A stretch of 64,000 bases of DNA from assembly GCA_964035545.1 (NCBI GenBank), contig OZ037773.1, forward strand, positions 1,322,751 to 1,386,750, given 5' to 3'. Of this stretch, positions 38,901 to 58,235 are shown piece after piece. This DNA comes from Bugula neritina (Eukaryota; Bryozoa; Gymnolaemata; Cheilostomatida; Bugulidae). The stretch's first letter is position 1. Each line of letters starts with the position of its first letter. The translations under genes were made by a program, and so were the position numbers. The notes beneath the pieces are model-generated. The model was not told where the DNA came from and ran no database searches. It saw only the letters and a list, made by a program, of their open reading frames with translations.

Positions 38901-40171
38901 AAATTGATAACTACAAATGATCTTGGCAACAATTCTAAGTTAGTAGCGTAAATGATTGTTTTGAGTATAATTACCTGTATTGTTGTGATTTTCAAGCTTG
39001 AACGCTAAAGATAAAGATTAAGTTCAGCATTTATCACCAAAAGGGCAAAACAGCTCAGTAACTTAAAAGCTAACTTTGGATGGAACACGATGAAAAACTA
39101 AAACTAGCCTTCGATCTTAAATACGATGCTTCTGACAATACGAACAAAGAGGTGTAAGCTAAATTTATTTGATAAAAAGAAAATTTGCAAGATCTCACGC
39201 TATGAAAATGACTAAAATTGTCTTCTTTCTTTAATTGATAACTTCGCAATTTTTTCATCATTTAAAAAGTTGAAAGCCTTAGTTACCAACTTTAAATGCA
39301 ATTTTAGAGCTGAAGGAATCATCAAATGCCTACGAAAGTATGATTTTTGAAATCCTTGGATTTTTTTGTATTAGAATAGTTCAAAATCTAAAAATTGGAA
39401 ACTAATTTCAAATTTAAGTATTTCCAAATTAAACCTTCATTTACTACACTTTATAAACGCCGCCACATCCCCGGTTTTGTCGCGACTGGTCACATATTTG
39501 CAACGAGCCAGTCTATTCAATGTGAAGTTATGCTCTTTGTATTATAATGTAGGGGAGCATAAGTGCTCAAGTTATTTGAAATATATAAATTGTGTTCTTG
39601 TATTCACAAAGACGCTTTGTTTATAGACCAACTTCTTCTAAATTTCTTTGTTGTGCTTCTATATTTATGTTAAATTATCAATATATAACCTACATGTAGG
39701 TTATATATTTAAATTAATATATATATACATTTAAATATATCTTTACGGCTAGCAATTTGATTGAAAATAAGTAAACGAGAAATGTTTTGTTTTTATTACT
39801 TTATTAATTAAAGTAAAATGATATTTCAATCACCACTGTGTAAGTACATTGGTGACTGAAATATAAGTTTACCTTGATTAATAAAATGGTGAAAGCAAAA
39901 TGTTTCTCGTTTACTTATTTGTCGTATGTATGTATGTGTTCAAAGGGTGTGTATGTGCCTGTGTTATATATGTACATTTAAATTGGCTTTATTCTGTGTT
40001 GAAATGTTTTAGGAAGAGTGTGCTATATGTCTCAATGAAATGAATATTACTGGAAAAAATCACAAACTACCTTGCCATCACACATTTCATGAACATTGCA
40101 TAAAAATGTGGGCTAGGTATGATCGCACCTGCCCGCTTTGTAGACGAGAGTTTCGGGTCTTCGGTCTATGA
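35976..40171 (+). CDS. Small membrane-anchored RING-H2 protein, probable E3 ubiquitin ligase
   Basis: Three exons: 35976-36052, 36160-36250 and 40013-40171 (TGA), all phases matching, encoding 108 residues. Residues 5-23 (RLIAIGAVVIGGAAYMAWQ) form a transmembrane helix followed by KKR, favouring a cytosolic C terminus. Exon 3 is a RING-H2 finger: CAIC, then CHHTFHEHC, then CPLC, with spacing C-x2-C-x14-C-x1-H-x2-H-x2-C-x10-C-x2-C, which binds two zinc ions and recruits an E2 enzyme. The linker reads GGKPAYFVPGEDG. The start is the first ATG after an acceptor-like TTACAG at 35970, so a 5' UTR exon may lie upstream. The second intron, 3.76 kb, contains two mobile elements. The subfamily was not recognised. 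Confidence 0.88.
36305..39498. mobile_element. ~3.2-kb terminal-inverted-repeat element in RING intron
   Basis: Left end AATATGTGACCTGGCACCAC and right end GTCGCGACTGGTCACATATT are imperfect inverse copies. Subterminal sequences also pair (CGCATTTAAAGTTGGCAAC on the left with ACCAACTTTAAATGC on the right), so the inverted repeats extend over 200 bp with divergence. The interior is very AT-rich without a recognisable transposase. No clear target duplication was seen. Confidence 0.7.
39767..39919. mobile_element. Foldback element, 153 bp
   Basis: Arms AATAAGTAAACGAGAAA and TTTCTCGTTTACTTATT continue inward through GATATTTCAATCACC and GGTGACTGAAATAT, giving a near-complete hairpin of about 65 bp per arm in the RING gene's second intron. 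Confidence 0.88.
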
Positions 40172-40519
40172 AAGTGTAAATCATGCAGACCAAATACTGT
40201 ATAGTTTCATTCTTCTAATTTATTTATAGTATAAGCAATTATTTTATAATCCATGTATATATTAAAGTCTCTGGCAAATCAGATCCATTGACTCCAACAG
40301 TTTAATGATTGCCAATACTTTTCTGTATGTAGTTGTATTTTCAGTCCTTTTGACTATCAGCTGTTTTGTTTATTTAACTGACAATGTGACAGACTATATT
40401 TTTATATAAATATTGCTAAATATTACCTGCACACTGTTACCTGCACATTGTTACTCTGTGCGATTACCTATGTGTATAGATGTTATTTTATGAACTCTAT
40501 AATGATGTGCCATACATTA

Positions 40520-40525
40520 AATAAA
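40520..40525 (+). promoter_or_regulatory. Poly(A) signal of RING gene
   Basis: AATAAA about 350 bp after the RING stop codon. Confidence 0.65.
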
Positions 40526-40559
40526 TCATAAAGTATGTGTCTAATTCAAAAGTGAAGAC

Positions 40560-40565
40560 TTTATT
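40560..40565 (-). promoter_or_regulatory. Poly(A) signal of ten-cysteine protein gene
   Basis: TTTATT on the plus strand is AATAAA on the minus strand, about 305 bp beyond the stop at 40871. Confidence 0.6.
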
Positions 40566-40589
40566 TGTTGATATGATTAGTTTATAACT

Positions 40590-40865
40590 CTTATAGTAGC
40601 AATAGTAAATCTACCAATAGTCAAACTACTACCAATAGTTAAACTACCACCAATAGTTAAACTACCACCAATAGTTAAACTACCACCAATAGTTAAACTA
40701 CCACCAATAGTCGAACTACTACCAATAGTTAAACTACCACCAATAGTCAAACTACTACCAATAGTTAAACTACTACCAATAGTTGAACTACTACCAATAG
40801 TTGAACTACCACCAATAGTCGAACTACTACCAATAGTCGAACTACTACCAGTAGTTAAACTGTAG
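40590..40865. repeat. 18-bp minisatellite in 3' UTR
   Basis: About fourteen copies of CCAATAGTTAAACTACTA-type units end a few bases from the stop codon of the minus-strand ten-cysteine gene and so form most of its 3' UTR. Confidence 0.9.
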
Positions 40866-40870
40866 AAACA

Positions 40871-41457
40871 TTAAGGTCGACAGAATCGGTCCAGTAAGTT
40901 TCTGACTTTGTAATCTCCTTCCAAACTCTTCAGCTCACCGCAAGGTACGACCATGTCTGCATCATACGGCCATGGGGTTGTTGGAGTTGTAGGTTTAGGG
41001 GTGGTTGTAGGTGGCACCCAACCTTCTGGCTTTATGTTGCATCTACCTGGTAGTTTAGTTTTAGAGCTATACTTTTAAAGTACATACGATAGCATATCTT
41101 TGATCTACTGTACTATACACATTACACTATGTAATTCTGTGTTATACATCACATTAAACTATTATATACACGCTGTATTACACTATGTTTCACTTTATTG
41201 CATTATGATATTAGACTGTACAGCACTATAATACTAAACTGTACTACACTATTGCATTGCATTCCATAGTGATGGAGTTGCCTCACCTTCTATGCACACA
41301 AGGCTCTCGGCACAACCACAACCTTTATATTCTTCCAGACCTGTTGGCTTGGCAGAGCAAGGTTCTCCCTGCAACCAGAATTATATTATTAAACTGTGAT
41401 ATATAACATATATAACATAATATATAAAACATCACTAGCTACACACACACACACACG

Positions 41458-41532
<75 letters not shown>

Positions 41533-43271
41533 TGCAATATACCATAAAAGTGTATATTAATAATTTATCACGAAATACATCTTGAGAAAGAAATCAATTA
41601 AAACAAAACTTGTGCCCTCTACATAGTATATACCTCTACATAGTATATCCCTCTACATAGTATATCCCTCTACATATTATATACCTATACATAGTATATC
41701 CCTATACATAGTATATCCCTCTACATAGTATATCCCTCTACATAGTATATCCCTCTACATAGTATATACCTCTACATAGTATATCCCTCTACATAGTATA
41801 TCCCTCTACATAGTATATCCCTCTACATAGTATATCCCTCTACATAGTATATACCTCTACATAGTATATCCCTCTACATAGTATATACCTATACATAGTA
41901 TATACCTCTACATAGTATATCCCTCTACATAGTATATCCCTCTACTTAGTATATACCTAATACCTATTGGCCTACAACGTTGTGTGGTAAGCATATGACA
42001 AAGTTCATACATGACAAAATAGTGCTCTTAGAGGTAAGCTTTTTCAACGTTACTGATTGGGTTACATTAAACCTCTCTAGTCTCTAGGGCCTAGACCAGG
42101 GCTGTCCAACAGGTGGCCCCAGGACCGAATGTGGCCCCCAGCCTACATTTATGCGGCCCTCAAAGGCATAACAGATAAAATTATTTTGCAGATGTATACG
42201 AGTTAGAGTGGGAAAACCACCTTTTAAATGCGTCTTATTTTTAAATAGGCCTATGCTAAAAACATGCATCCCAAGTAGCTATCAGGATAGATTTCATTGT
42301 GTAATGATTCATAGAAATTTATAATAAAGTTATTTAAAAATTACTTTAGATGTGGCTCCTAGCCCAAGCTAAATTTTGCAATGTGGCCCTCGCCATGAAA
42401 AGGTTAGACACCCCTGGCCCTAGACTATATGTAATAAACAATTTTTTTGTAGTACCTGGGAATACTCTAATATTTAGAGGAGGTAACTCTTACCACTTGG
42501 TTGTAAGGCAGGCATTTCTTGTTGTAAGAGTAATATGGAGCACCAATTTTAGCATTGCAACATTCTTCAGCTGTACAGCGGTTGTAGCAGCTGCATGTAG
42601 TAAAACATGTATTATATGCAGTACATATATGTAGTAAAACATGTATTATATGTAGTACATACATGTAGTAAAACATGTATTATATGCAGTACATATATGT
42701 AGTAAAACATATATTATATACAATGCATATATGTAGTTTATATATATTCAGCTACGCACATGACTCTACAGAAACCCTTGTATATGATAACTAGTTAATG
42801 GGGAACATAAAGCTATATATATTATATAAGTAATATAACACATATTATAATGCAGGTCTATATAAAAGCTTATATAGACAAGGAAATATATTATATATTC
42901 AACACATTACATCCTGGAAGATTACACATCAAGAGTTTAAACCATTGACTTCCACAGTCAGTTTGTAGCTCAGTTATACTAAAATGTTACATATTAATGA
43001 TTGCCAGCTTATTTTAAACTAGCAGTTTGGCTGTTGCATGCACGCAGCAAAATTCCTTGCAGCTTTTTTATAAGGCGGTATAACTACTTACTGCACATAA
43101 TTGAAAATTAAGCTAAAATAATATCGACTGAGACATACTTTACCACTAAGAGTGTAAATACTGGAGTTATGCACTCACTGTGACCTACCTCCACCCTGGC
43201 AGCAGAAGTGGGGCTGGACAGAGTTGAATTAGAGCAAAAAGTATTAATAGAATAGAACAGTAGGACTTCAT
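40871..43271 (-). CDS. Secreted ten-cysteine protein, prokineticin/Dickkopf-C2/colipase type
   Basis: Four exons, 43271-43189, 42590-42494, 41368-41287 and 41046-40871 (TAA), join with matching phases into 145 residues. Exon 1 encodes a signal peptide (MKSYCSILLILFALIQLCPA). The mature part has ten cysteines spaced C-x3-C-x4-CC-x14-C-x9-C-x12-C-x-C-x5-C-x4-C. This is the order seen in prokineticins, Dickkopf C2 domains and colipase, and the GEPC and CGCAESLVC stretches are typical. A Pro/Thr-rich tail (PPTTTPKPTTPTTPWP) and a last segment with two more cysteines (PCGELK and DRFCRP) follow. It is probably an extracellular ligand or modulator; receptor and role are unknown. No single ORF covers it, so it is easily missed. 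Confidence 0.82.
41440..41528. repeat. (CA)n microsatellite
   Basis: A CA tract with a few G interruptions near its start, in an intron of the ten-cysteine gene. Confidence 0.97.
41615..41960. repeat. 17-bp minisatellite in intron
   Basis: About twenty units of CCCTCTACATAGTATAT, with ACCTCTACATAGTATAT and ACCTATACATAGTATAT variants. Confidence 0.92.
42097..42416. mobile_element. Non-autonomous hAT element (MITE), 320 bp
   Basis: Ends CAGGGCTGTCCAAC and GTTAGACACCCCTG match hAT termini of the CAGGGGTGTCCAAC type. Subterminal GTGGCCCCAGGACC and AATGTGGCCCTCGCC are GC-rich inverse relatives. The flanks GCCTAGAC and GCCCTAGAC are consistent with an 8-bp target duplication with one indel. It lies in the intron between exons 2 and 3 of the ten-cysteine gene. 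Confidence 0.82.
42596..42730. repeat. ~34-bp tandem repeat
   Basis: Four copies of a unit containing TGTAGTAAAACATGTATTAT lie immediately upstream (in gene sense) of exon 2 of the ten-cysteine gene. On the sense strand the unit reads toward TACTACATGCAG, which resembles the true acceptor. Confidence 0.8.
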
Positions 43272-44497
43272 TTTAGATTGTAAATCTAAGAGCTGTAGCA
43301 TATGGTAGTCGTGAGAAACAAAACAGCTGGGAAGAAATGCTTTGTTTGTTGACAGTGTCATGTGACGTTGCTACACCCTACAAATTATAACTTTGGTAAC
43401 GAACCATATGGACCTTGCATGCTTGGCGCACTTTACACCCATGATTTAGTGTCGTAAAGTAGTTGGTAATTATATAATTAAATCAGCTTCTCAGTCTAAA
43501 AACTAAAAGCTAGCAACTGATGAGCTAAGTACAACATTCAATGCTTTTAGTTGTAATTTGGGGGTATATATTGATTAGCCTGCATGGCATTAAGTTGTTT
43601 GCATTCTTACACAAGCTACTCGAGCTTACTGGAGATGAAGTGGTTATGCTGTGAATAAATAGCAGTATAGAGCAATCGCAGATTACTCGGTCAGTTATAA
43701 TGAGCCAATCTATAGACAGCCACTATGATGAGGGGGGGGGGGAGGGGCTCTACTAAAAAGATAATTTAATCCGAAGTAATGAACTATAATAGCTACACAC
43801 CTAAAAGGCACCAATTTGTTATGGTTACTGTTATCATGCTCATGTTTTACTGCATACAACCATTAATGCTATAAAGTACCACATGCTTATTGTTTAGTTT
43901 TTTTGCTCAGTTTTTACAATATGGTGATGATAAAAAGAAATCCTGATTGACACAAGAACACTCCTAGTTCATTTGGTGGTGAATCTACACATTTATATGT
44001 TTTAAAACCTGCTTGTGGAATAGTCAGTAATTATCTGTATAAAGAGTAATCACGTATTCAATTGCTATATTCAACACAGTGTAACGTGTTTTCATTTGAC
44101 ACTACTATTCCTCTTCACTGAACTGGAATAATTTACCTTTTCAACACTTCTGCCAAGAACAATTATTTCTGAGTTGTCTTTTCTTTGCATTGAAACCGCG
44201 AAAACTTTCAGATGATTGGTTGGGATTGTCTTTCAATTAGCAAATCATCAGTCGGGAAAAAGAAATGCACGGAAATAGTCAGGTTTAAAATTTGCTGCGG
44301 TTCCCGATAACTGATAAGATAAAATAAGAGTATTACTATTTACTTCTACTACTACTACTAGTACTACTAGCAAGGTTCAACCTAATGCTGAGAGACAAGA
44401 GACAAAGTAAATGTAATGGATAATAATAAAAATTGTTAAGAATAGTATTGTACGTTACTCAAACAATAATATCACTTGCCTAATACTAATAGTAATA
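43272..44497. other. Divergent intergenic region
   Basis: The 1.2 kb between the start codons of the ten-cysteine gene (minus) and NUSAP1 (plus) should hold both promoters. No clear TATA box is visible on either side; a G-run lies near 43731-43745. Confidence 0.5.
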
Positions 44498-53302
<8,805 letters not shown>

Positions 53303-53638
53303 GAAAGTGCCATCGTTGCTGACTATGTTTATACAGTTTATTAAACAGTTTAGTTAGTATGTGGAACATGTTATGCCCGTGTTCTAATTATTTTATAAAA
53401 GTTACACTCAGTGATGCCAATCTACTAAACCTTAGAATTCATTTCTGTCTTTTAAATGTCTTGTTAGGAAATAATTGTGATACAGTCTGGCACCAATTTC
53501 TATCCTGGTTTCCCAGCTGGAGATCAGTTTTGTATGTGGGATGACAACTCCTTGTGAGTTTGTAAAGAATAATGTCGTGAATTTTATATTTCATTGTATT
53601 TACATATTTTATTTTATTATTTACACTTGAAAACATTC

Positions 53639-53644
53639 AATAAA
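53639..53644 (+). promoter_or_regulatory. Poly(A) signal of NUSAP1
   Basis: AATAAA about 340 bp after the NUSAP1 stop codon. Confidence 0.65.
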
Positions 53645-54112
53645 TCTGATCCCACTAAGTCAATATTTATTTACCCACTATTCATTTACACTTAAAAGCT
53701 GTATTGGATACAACTTTGTCAACACGTGTAAATCAATCTACCTGGTAAAGTTGGTAAAATGCAAAGTTCAAAGTTTGTCTTTTTCAATTATTTCAGCTAA
53801 GAAAAATTATTGCCCTTTTTCTTTCAAGAGACTTCCTCAAAGTGATGAGACGATTTGGCCACAAATGCCAATATTATATTACAAGATGCTCTTCAGTATG
53901 GCTGTTGCCATGGTAATGTGTCACTCCTGGATGAAACCCAAATACAAGGACTATGCTCATGCCCTCTCACTTGTCATGCAATTTCAGACAGTTTTCCTAC
54001 TGATAGAATGTTACCAGATAGTTGGGATGACATTCTGATTTAGAAGAACTCCTGGTGTCCCGCAATACCACAGACAATGATATTAAGCATTATTGTTGTA
54101 TGTGTCATGATG

Positions 54113-54300
54113 CTAGTGCTGCACCAGCTCACTAGTCCTGCTAGTGCTGCACCAGTTCACTAGTCCTGCTAGTGCTGCACCAGTTCACTAGTTCTGCTAG
54201 TGCTGCACCAGTTCACTAGTCCTGCTAGTGCTGCACCAGTTCACTAGTCCTGCTAGTGCTGCACCAACTCACTAGTTCTGCTAGTGCTGCACCAGTTTTC
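54113..54300. repeat. 28-bp minisatellite
   Basis: About seven copies of a 28-bp unit containing GCTAGTGCTGCACCAGTTCA, highly similar. Confidence 0.92.
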
Positions 54301-55979
54301 TAATTACAATATCGGGTAGCAAATGAAATGGGATTGCCAAAATTGCAAGCTAGCAACAAACTGTAGCATGGAATTAGCTATTTCATGACATCATGCATTT
54401 CTATAGGCACCAATTACCCATCTTTTTCAGGTGGCTCATGATTATTATATCTAGTACATTAATTATAACAACCATAGTATAAACTATAAAATAATATGAA
54501 TGCCTATGTAAGTACTGAAAATGTCTAAATAAAGACTCATCACATATTTTATTCATAAATAGTGACTAAAATTATAATAAATCGGTAAAATCAAGTACAA
54601 TATTGGTAAAGTTTGAATTCTAAATTTTCACTAAACTGTGATGCTTTTGGAATTGCAATTTTCTATTTTTCTGTTATATTTTTAATTAATTTATTTTAGA
54701 AAATTTTGCTTTTTCAACTAACCAGTCGTAACCTTTCAACTTTGAAATAGATATTAGTGATATAAAATGTTGCTTCACAACTTCAGAATATTATCCTTCC
54801 ACACACAATCCTGGGATGTAATGATTTAACTCTTTTTCAGCTAGCAGGGAATTTTGAGTCAATTTATTTAAATGATTTTGAGTAAAGTGTTTGTATCTGA
54901 GGCTGTTTTCTCTTTTTATGGAGGGAATAGCGCTTCTTCTGATGCAACTTATCTTTGACATCTGTTAATTAATGGAGTTACAGCCCGTGCCACCCGTGTC
55001 TTAGTATGAGTTTAACCTACATGACTGCAGTCTGTACGCACTGGTACAACATGCTCCACACTGTTTATTATAGAATTTAACTTTGATTTATCATTCTAAA
55101 ACAATTCTGGTAAAGTTCCAATAAAAAAAATATTTAAATGGTTAGTGTATGGTACTGCAAATGCAATCAAGGACTTCCGTGAAAACTCAAGACGTTATTT
55201 TACTATGTTAGAAATTTGAAATTTACAATTAAAATACACTTTTGAGTAGCCAAGTTAATTGTAAGTGTCACTTATAGTTATTTGCCTTGAATTGTAAGCA
55301 GCTTGTAGTAAATATTCTCTAAAAATACTTCATAGCAAACATGATGCGAGGCACTGCATACACCAGTTGTTTTTAATCAATGATTTAAGATTAGTCTAAA
55401 CTCTAAATAATAAACTTTTCTATAGCCTCTCCGTCTGCTGAACTCAGTTCCTGTCTCCCCACGTAATGCCATTGAAATTTCAAAACATTTATGAATAATT
55501 CTTCAAACTGTAACATTCCTAGTGGTTATTTCTCAACATAAATTAATTATTTATAATAAATCAAGTTGTCATAATACCTTGGCAGTCTCTACGTTATACT
55601 TCTAGAGTAATTATGTAATATATCTACAATATGCATTCTGTACTTCTATATGCGTTCTATATATCTATACTCTACACTCTACAGTATTTATTCTATGCCT
55701 CTACAATATGTATGTTGAACTTCTCCATTATGTATGCTATACATCTGCAATATTTATGCTAAGGTAATATAATTAGAGTGATTCTTTGCTGGCACATGTC
55801 TGCGTGATTTATAAATTGATAGAATTCCTTTGGTTATGAGGAAATCTGATGACATCACCAGCTCACACATGTTACCTGTTTACCATCTAATCCTATGTTA
55901 GTACAATGTATACCTCAACCTCTTCATCTCTCCACCTTTTACCCGAACCTCTACACTGTAGTATTGAGTATATCCAGTG

Positions 55980-56051
55980 GTCCCCGTGGTATAATGGTTA
56001 GCACGATTGCTTGCAAGTCGGAGGTCTAGGGTTTGAATCCCGGTGGAGGCA
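55980..56051 (+). tRNA. tRNA-like gene, possibly pseudogene; anticodon unclear
   Basis: The 72-nt sequence has A box TGGTATAATGGTTAGCAC and B box GGTTTGAATCC. The acceptor GTCCCCG/TGGAGGC pairs with two wobbles and one C-A mismatch. An anticodon stem CGATT/AGTCG pairs fully, with loop GCTTGCA, which would give anticodon TTG (Gln) but with C instead of T before it. Read by loop shape alone, CTTGCAA would give TGC (Ala) but the stem then fails. A TTTTT tract follows at about 56056. It may be a functional unusual tRNA, a pseudogene or a SINE founder. Confidence 0.5.
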
Positions 56052-56144
56052 AAGATTTTTCATATCCACCTTTTATTCAAAGCTCTAAACTTTCACTTTT
56101 TGACCAGAATTACCTGATTATTGTAGCTAGATAAAACATCACAC

Positions 56145-56250
56145 ACCACACTGTGATCTCTTAGTTGGGTGTTCACACACTACACTGTGATCTCTTAGTT
56201 GTGTGTTCACACACCACACTATGATCTCTTAGTTGTGTGTTCACACACTA
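56145..56250. repeat. ~37-bp repeat, three copies
   Basis: Three copies of a unit containing CACTGTGATCTCTTAGTTG and GTGTTCACACAC. Confidence 0.85.
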
Positions 56251-58114
56251 TCTAATGGAATGCTTCAACAGAGGGTGAATAAGTTTTTCAGTAAATGCAT
56301 ATTGTTTATTCACAGGTAATTACTTACTGCCAAAACTTAATTTCCAAGATAGTATTAGCAGGTTTTTAGTAAATGTGCGTTTCCGTCAGATCAATACTCA
56401 ATAGGCTATAATTATTGTTATTGAATATACTTGCACAGTCACACTGGTATTATGTTATTTAAAGTTATAAAGGATAATTTACCCCACAATAGCAATTTAA
56501 AATTCCATTTGAATAGAAATGTGGAAGTCCACTTTTAAATGTACAGGTACTTTAGATTTTGGGCATGCTTCAACCATTATATGTATTTAATCTTGGCCAA
56601 AAAGACTTTTTTTGCTAATTTTGTCAGCACAGTGGTAACAGAGCTGGCTCCACTCCCAAATCTCTCTTAAGTGCTAAGATTTGCACAGATTATCTGCGGG
56701 CGAAGCATCCGGGTGTTTATGGTAATTTATTCTATTTCCTTATACGTAGGTTTAAGCTGACAGCTCCATAGCCATCATGACTATAATGAAGGTGATGCCT
56801 TTCACCATGTAGGCTGGGTTTGAGGAATAGTTTTTATTTTGTTCTGAAGCTTCAATTTACTCTCTTACTAACTTTTAGTAAATCAATAAGGGTTGTATAT
56901 TAGGGCTACCAAGAATACTTTGAATAGTTATAGAACTTAGACTATGAGTTATGTTATTATCACTAGAACACATCAATTTTCAACCAGACATCTGACACGA
57001 AACACAGCTCCTGATTTCCTCTCAATAAATTATCTGAAAATATTTTAAAGAATTTAATTAAACTTGAATTTGTCAAGGAAGTAGAGAATTCCTTGAATAT
57101 CTGCTTGCTTTTTAAGATGGCAAAAACTTCTACTGTTTCTTTGAGACTTTTTTACTAAAAAATTATTGCTTAACATATTTTAAGGGATGAAAAACTTTTG
57201 AAGTTTTATCTTCTATGCTGGTAGTTTTCTAAATTACAGTTTGCACAGTTTGAAGCATTTTGCTTCAACGAAAAATTGTAGAAGTGAATCAGATTTTAGT
57301 TCATGATATTTCTATATTAATTATATTCATATTCCTATATTTTATTAAAGAATATTTCTAAATGCTAGTCAATTTATAAAATTTTACTTTTCAGGCCAAA
57401 TGATGGCTGTAGACATATCAGTGTCTCAAAACAGTAATTTGATGCTAATATTATTAAATCAGCATAGCCTACAGGGTCTGGGTTGACCTCTCATCAAGGT
57501 CATTAGGGTGCCGGAGGCAGCATGAGAATAAAATGCATGAATTTATTTATTTGAAAGCGGTCTCCTTCATTTTGAAATAAACCAAATTGACTAGTCATTG
57601 GTGATGCAGCGTTCAGGTGGATTTTGTTGGTGGTGCGTATTGGTGACTCATAAAGGATTAGGAGAAAACTGAGGGAGGATATATTTTAGTTGATGTAATC
57701 ATAGCAATGACCATCACTGATTCATCTGAACTCCATTCTAAACCCTTAATAATCTCAATAGAGCCTTTACGTGCTAATATACTTGAATTTATAATTAGCT
57801 TTAAGATTCACCTATTAAGTTGTTGATGGGATGAAAAAAATATGATAATGAGATGAAGATTTAGTATGTATCACTCCGTTCATTGCAGCTGTCAATGCTG
57901 TGATGGATAGGGCTCTATTTTAGAATTCTAGCCATAGGTACTTGAAACTTGAATGAGGGTGCCTCGCTTTAAGCCCTATACTTTAGTAATTTCCACCCAT
58001 TAGGTTTCGTGCCAAGTTGGTGATGTACGTAAGTTTGGAGGCGTCAGATGAATGCAGTACTATTTTGCATCAAAACAGTGCTTTGGTGAGGAAATGTGAG
58101 TGAGTGGTGAGAGA

Positions 58115-58123
58115 TTATATAAG
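58115..58123 (+). promoter_or_regulatory. TATA box of TSR gene
   Basis: GATTATATAAGCCG lies about 115 bp upstream of the start codon at 58236, predicting transcription start near 58145-58150. Confidence 0.7.
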
Positions 58124-58235
58124 CCGATGCAGTGGGGAGTTAGCTCAGTAAACACTTGACTTCAGTCAAAGCAAGTGTAGTTTCTGCAATACAGAAGTTT
58201 GAATAACTATTGACAGTTGGAAACCAATTTCCAAC

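Larger units (their letters stand above)
53303..58110. other. Intergenic between NUSAP1 and the TSR gene
   Basis: About 4.8 kb, AT-rich. It holds a 28-bp repeat, a tRNA-like sequence and a short 37-bp repeat (listed separately). A tRNA-like A-box word (CAGTGGTAACAGAGCTGG) near 56630-56650 could be a decayed SINE. No exon chain was recognised. Confidence 0.5.

Noticed and set aside
53751-54043. Overlapping ORFs with a cysteine/aspartate-rich frame
   Set aside because: Could be a decayed transposon or exon, but neither frame has a recognisable motif or splice partner.
56630-56720. Second tRNA or SINE head
   Set aside because: Only an A-box-like word is visible; no B box or paired stems could be traced.
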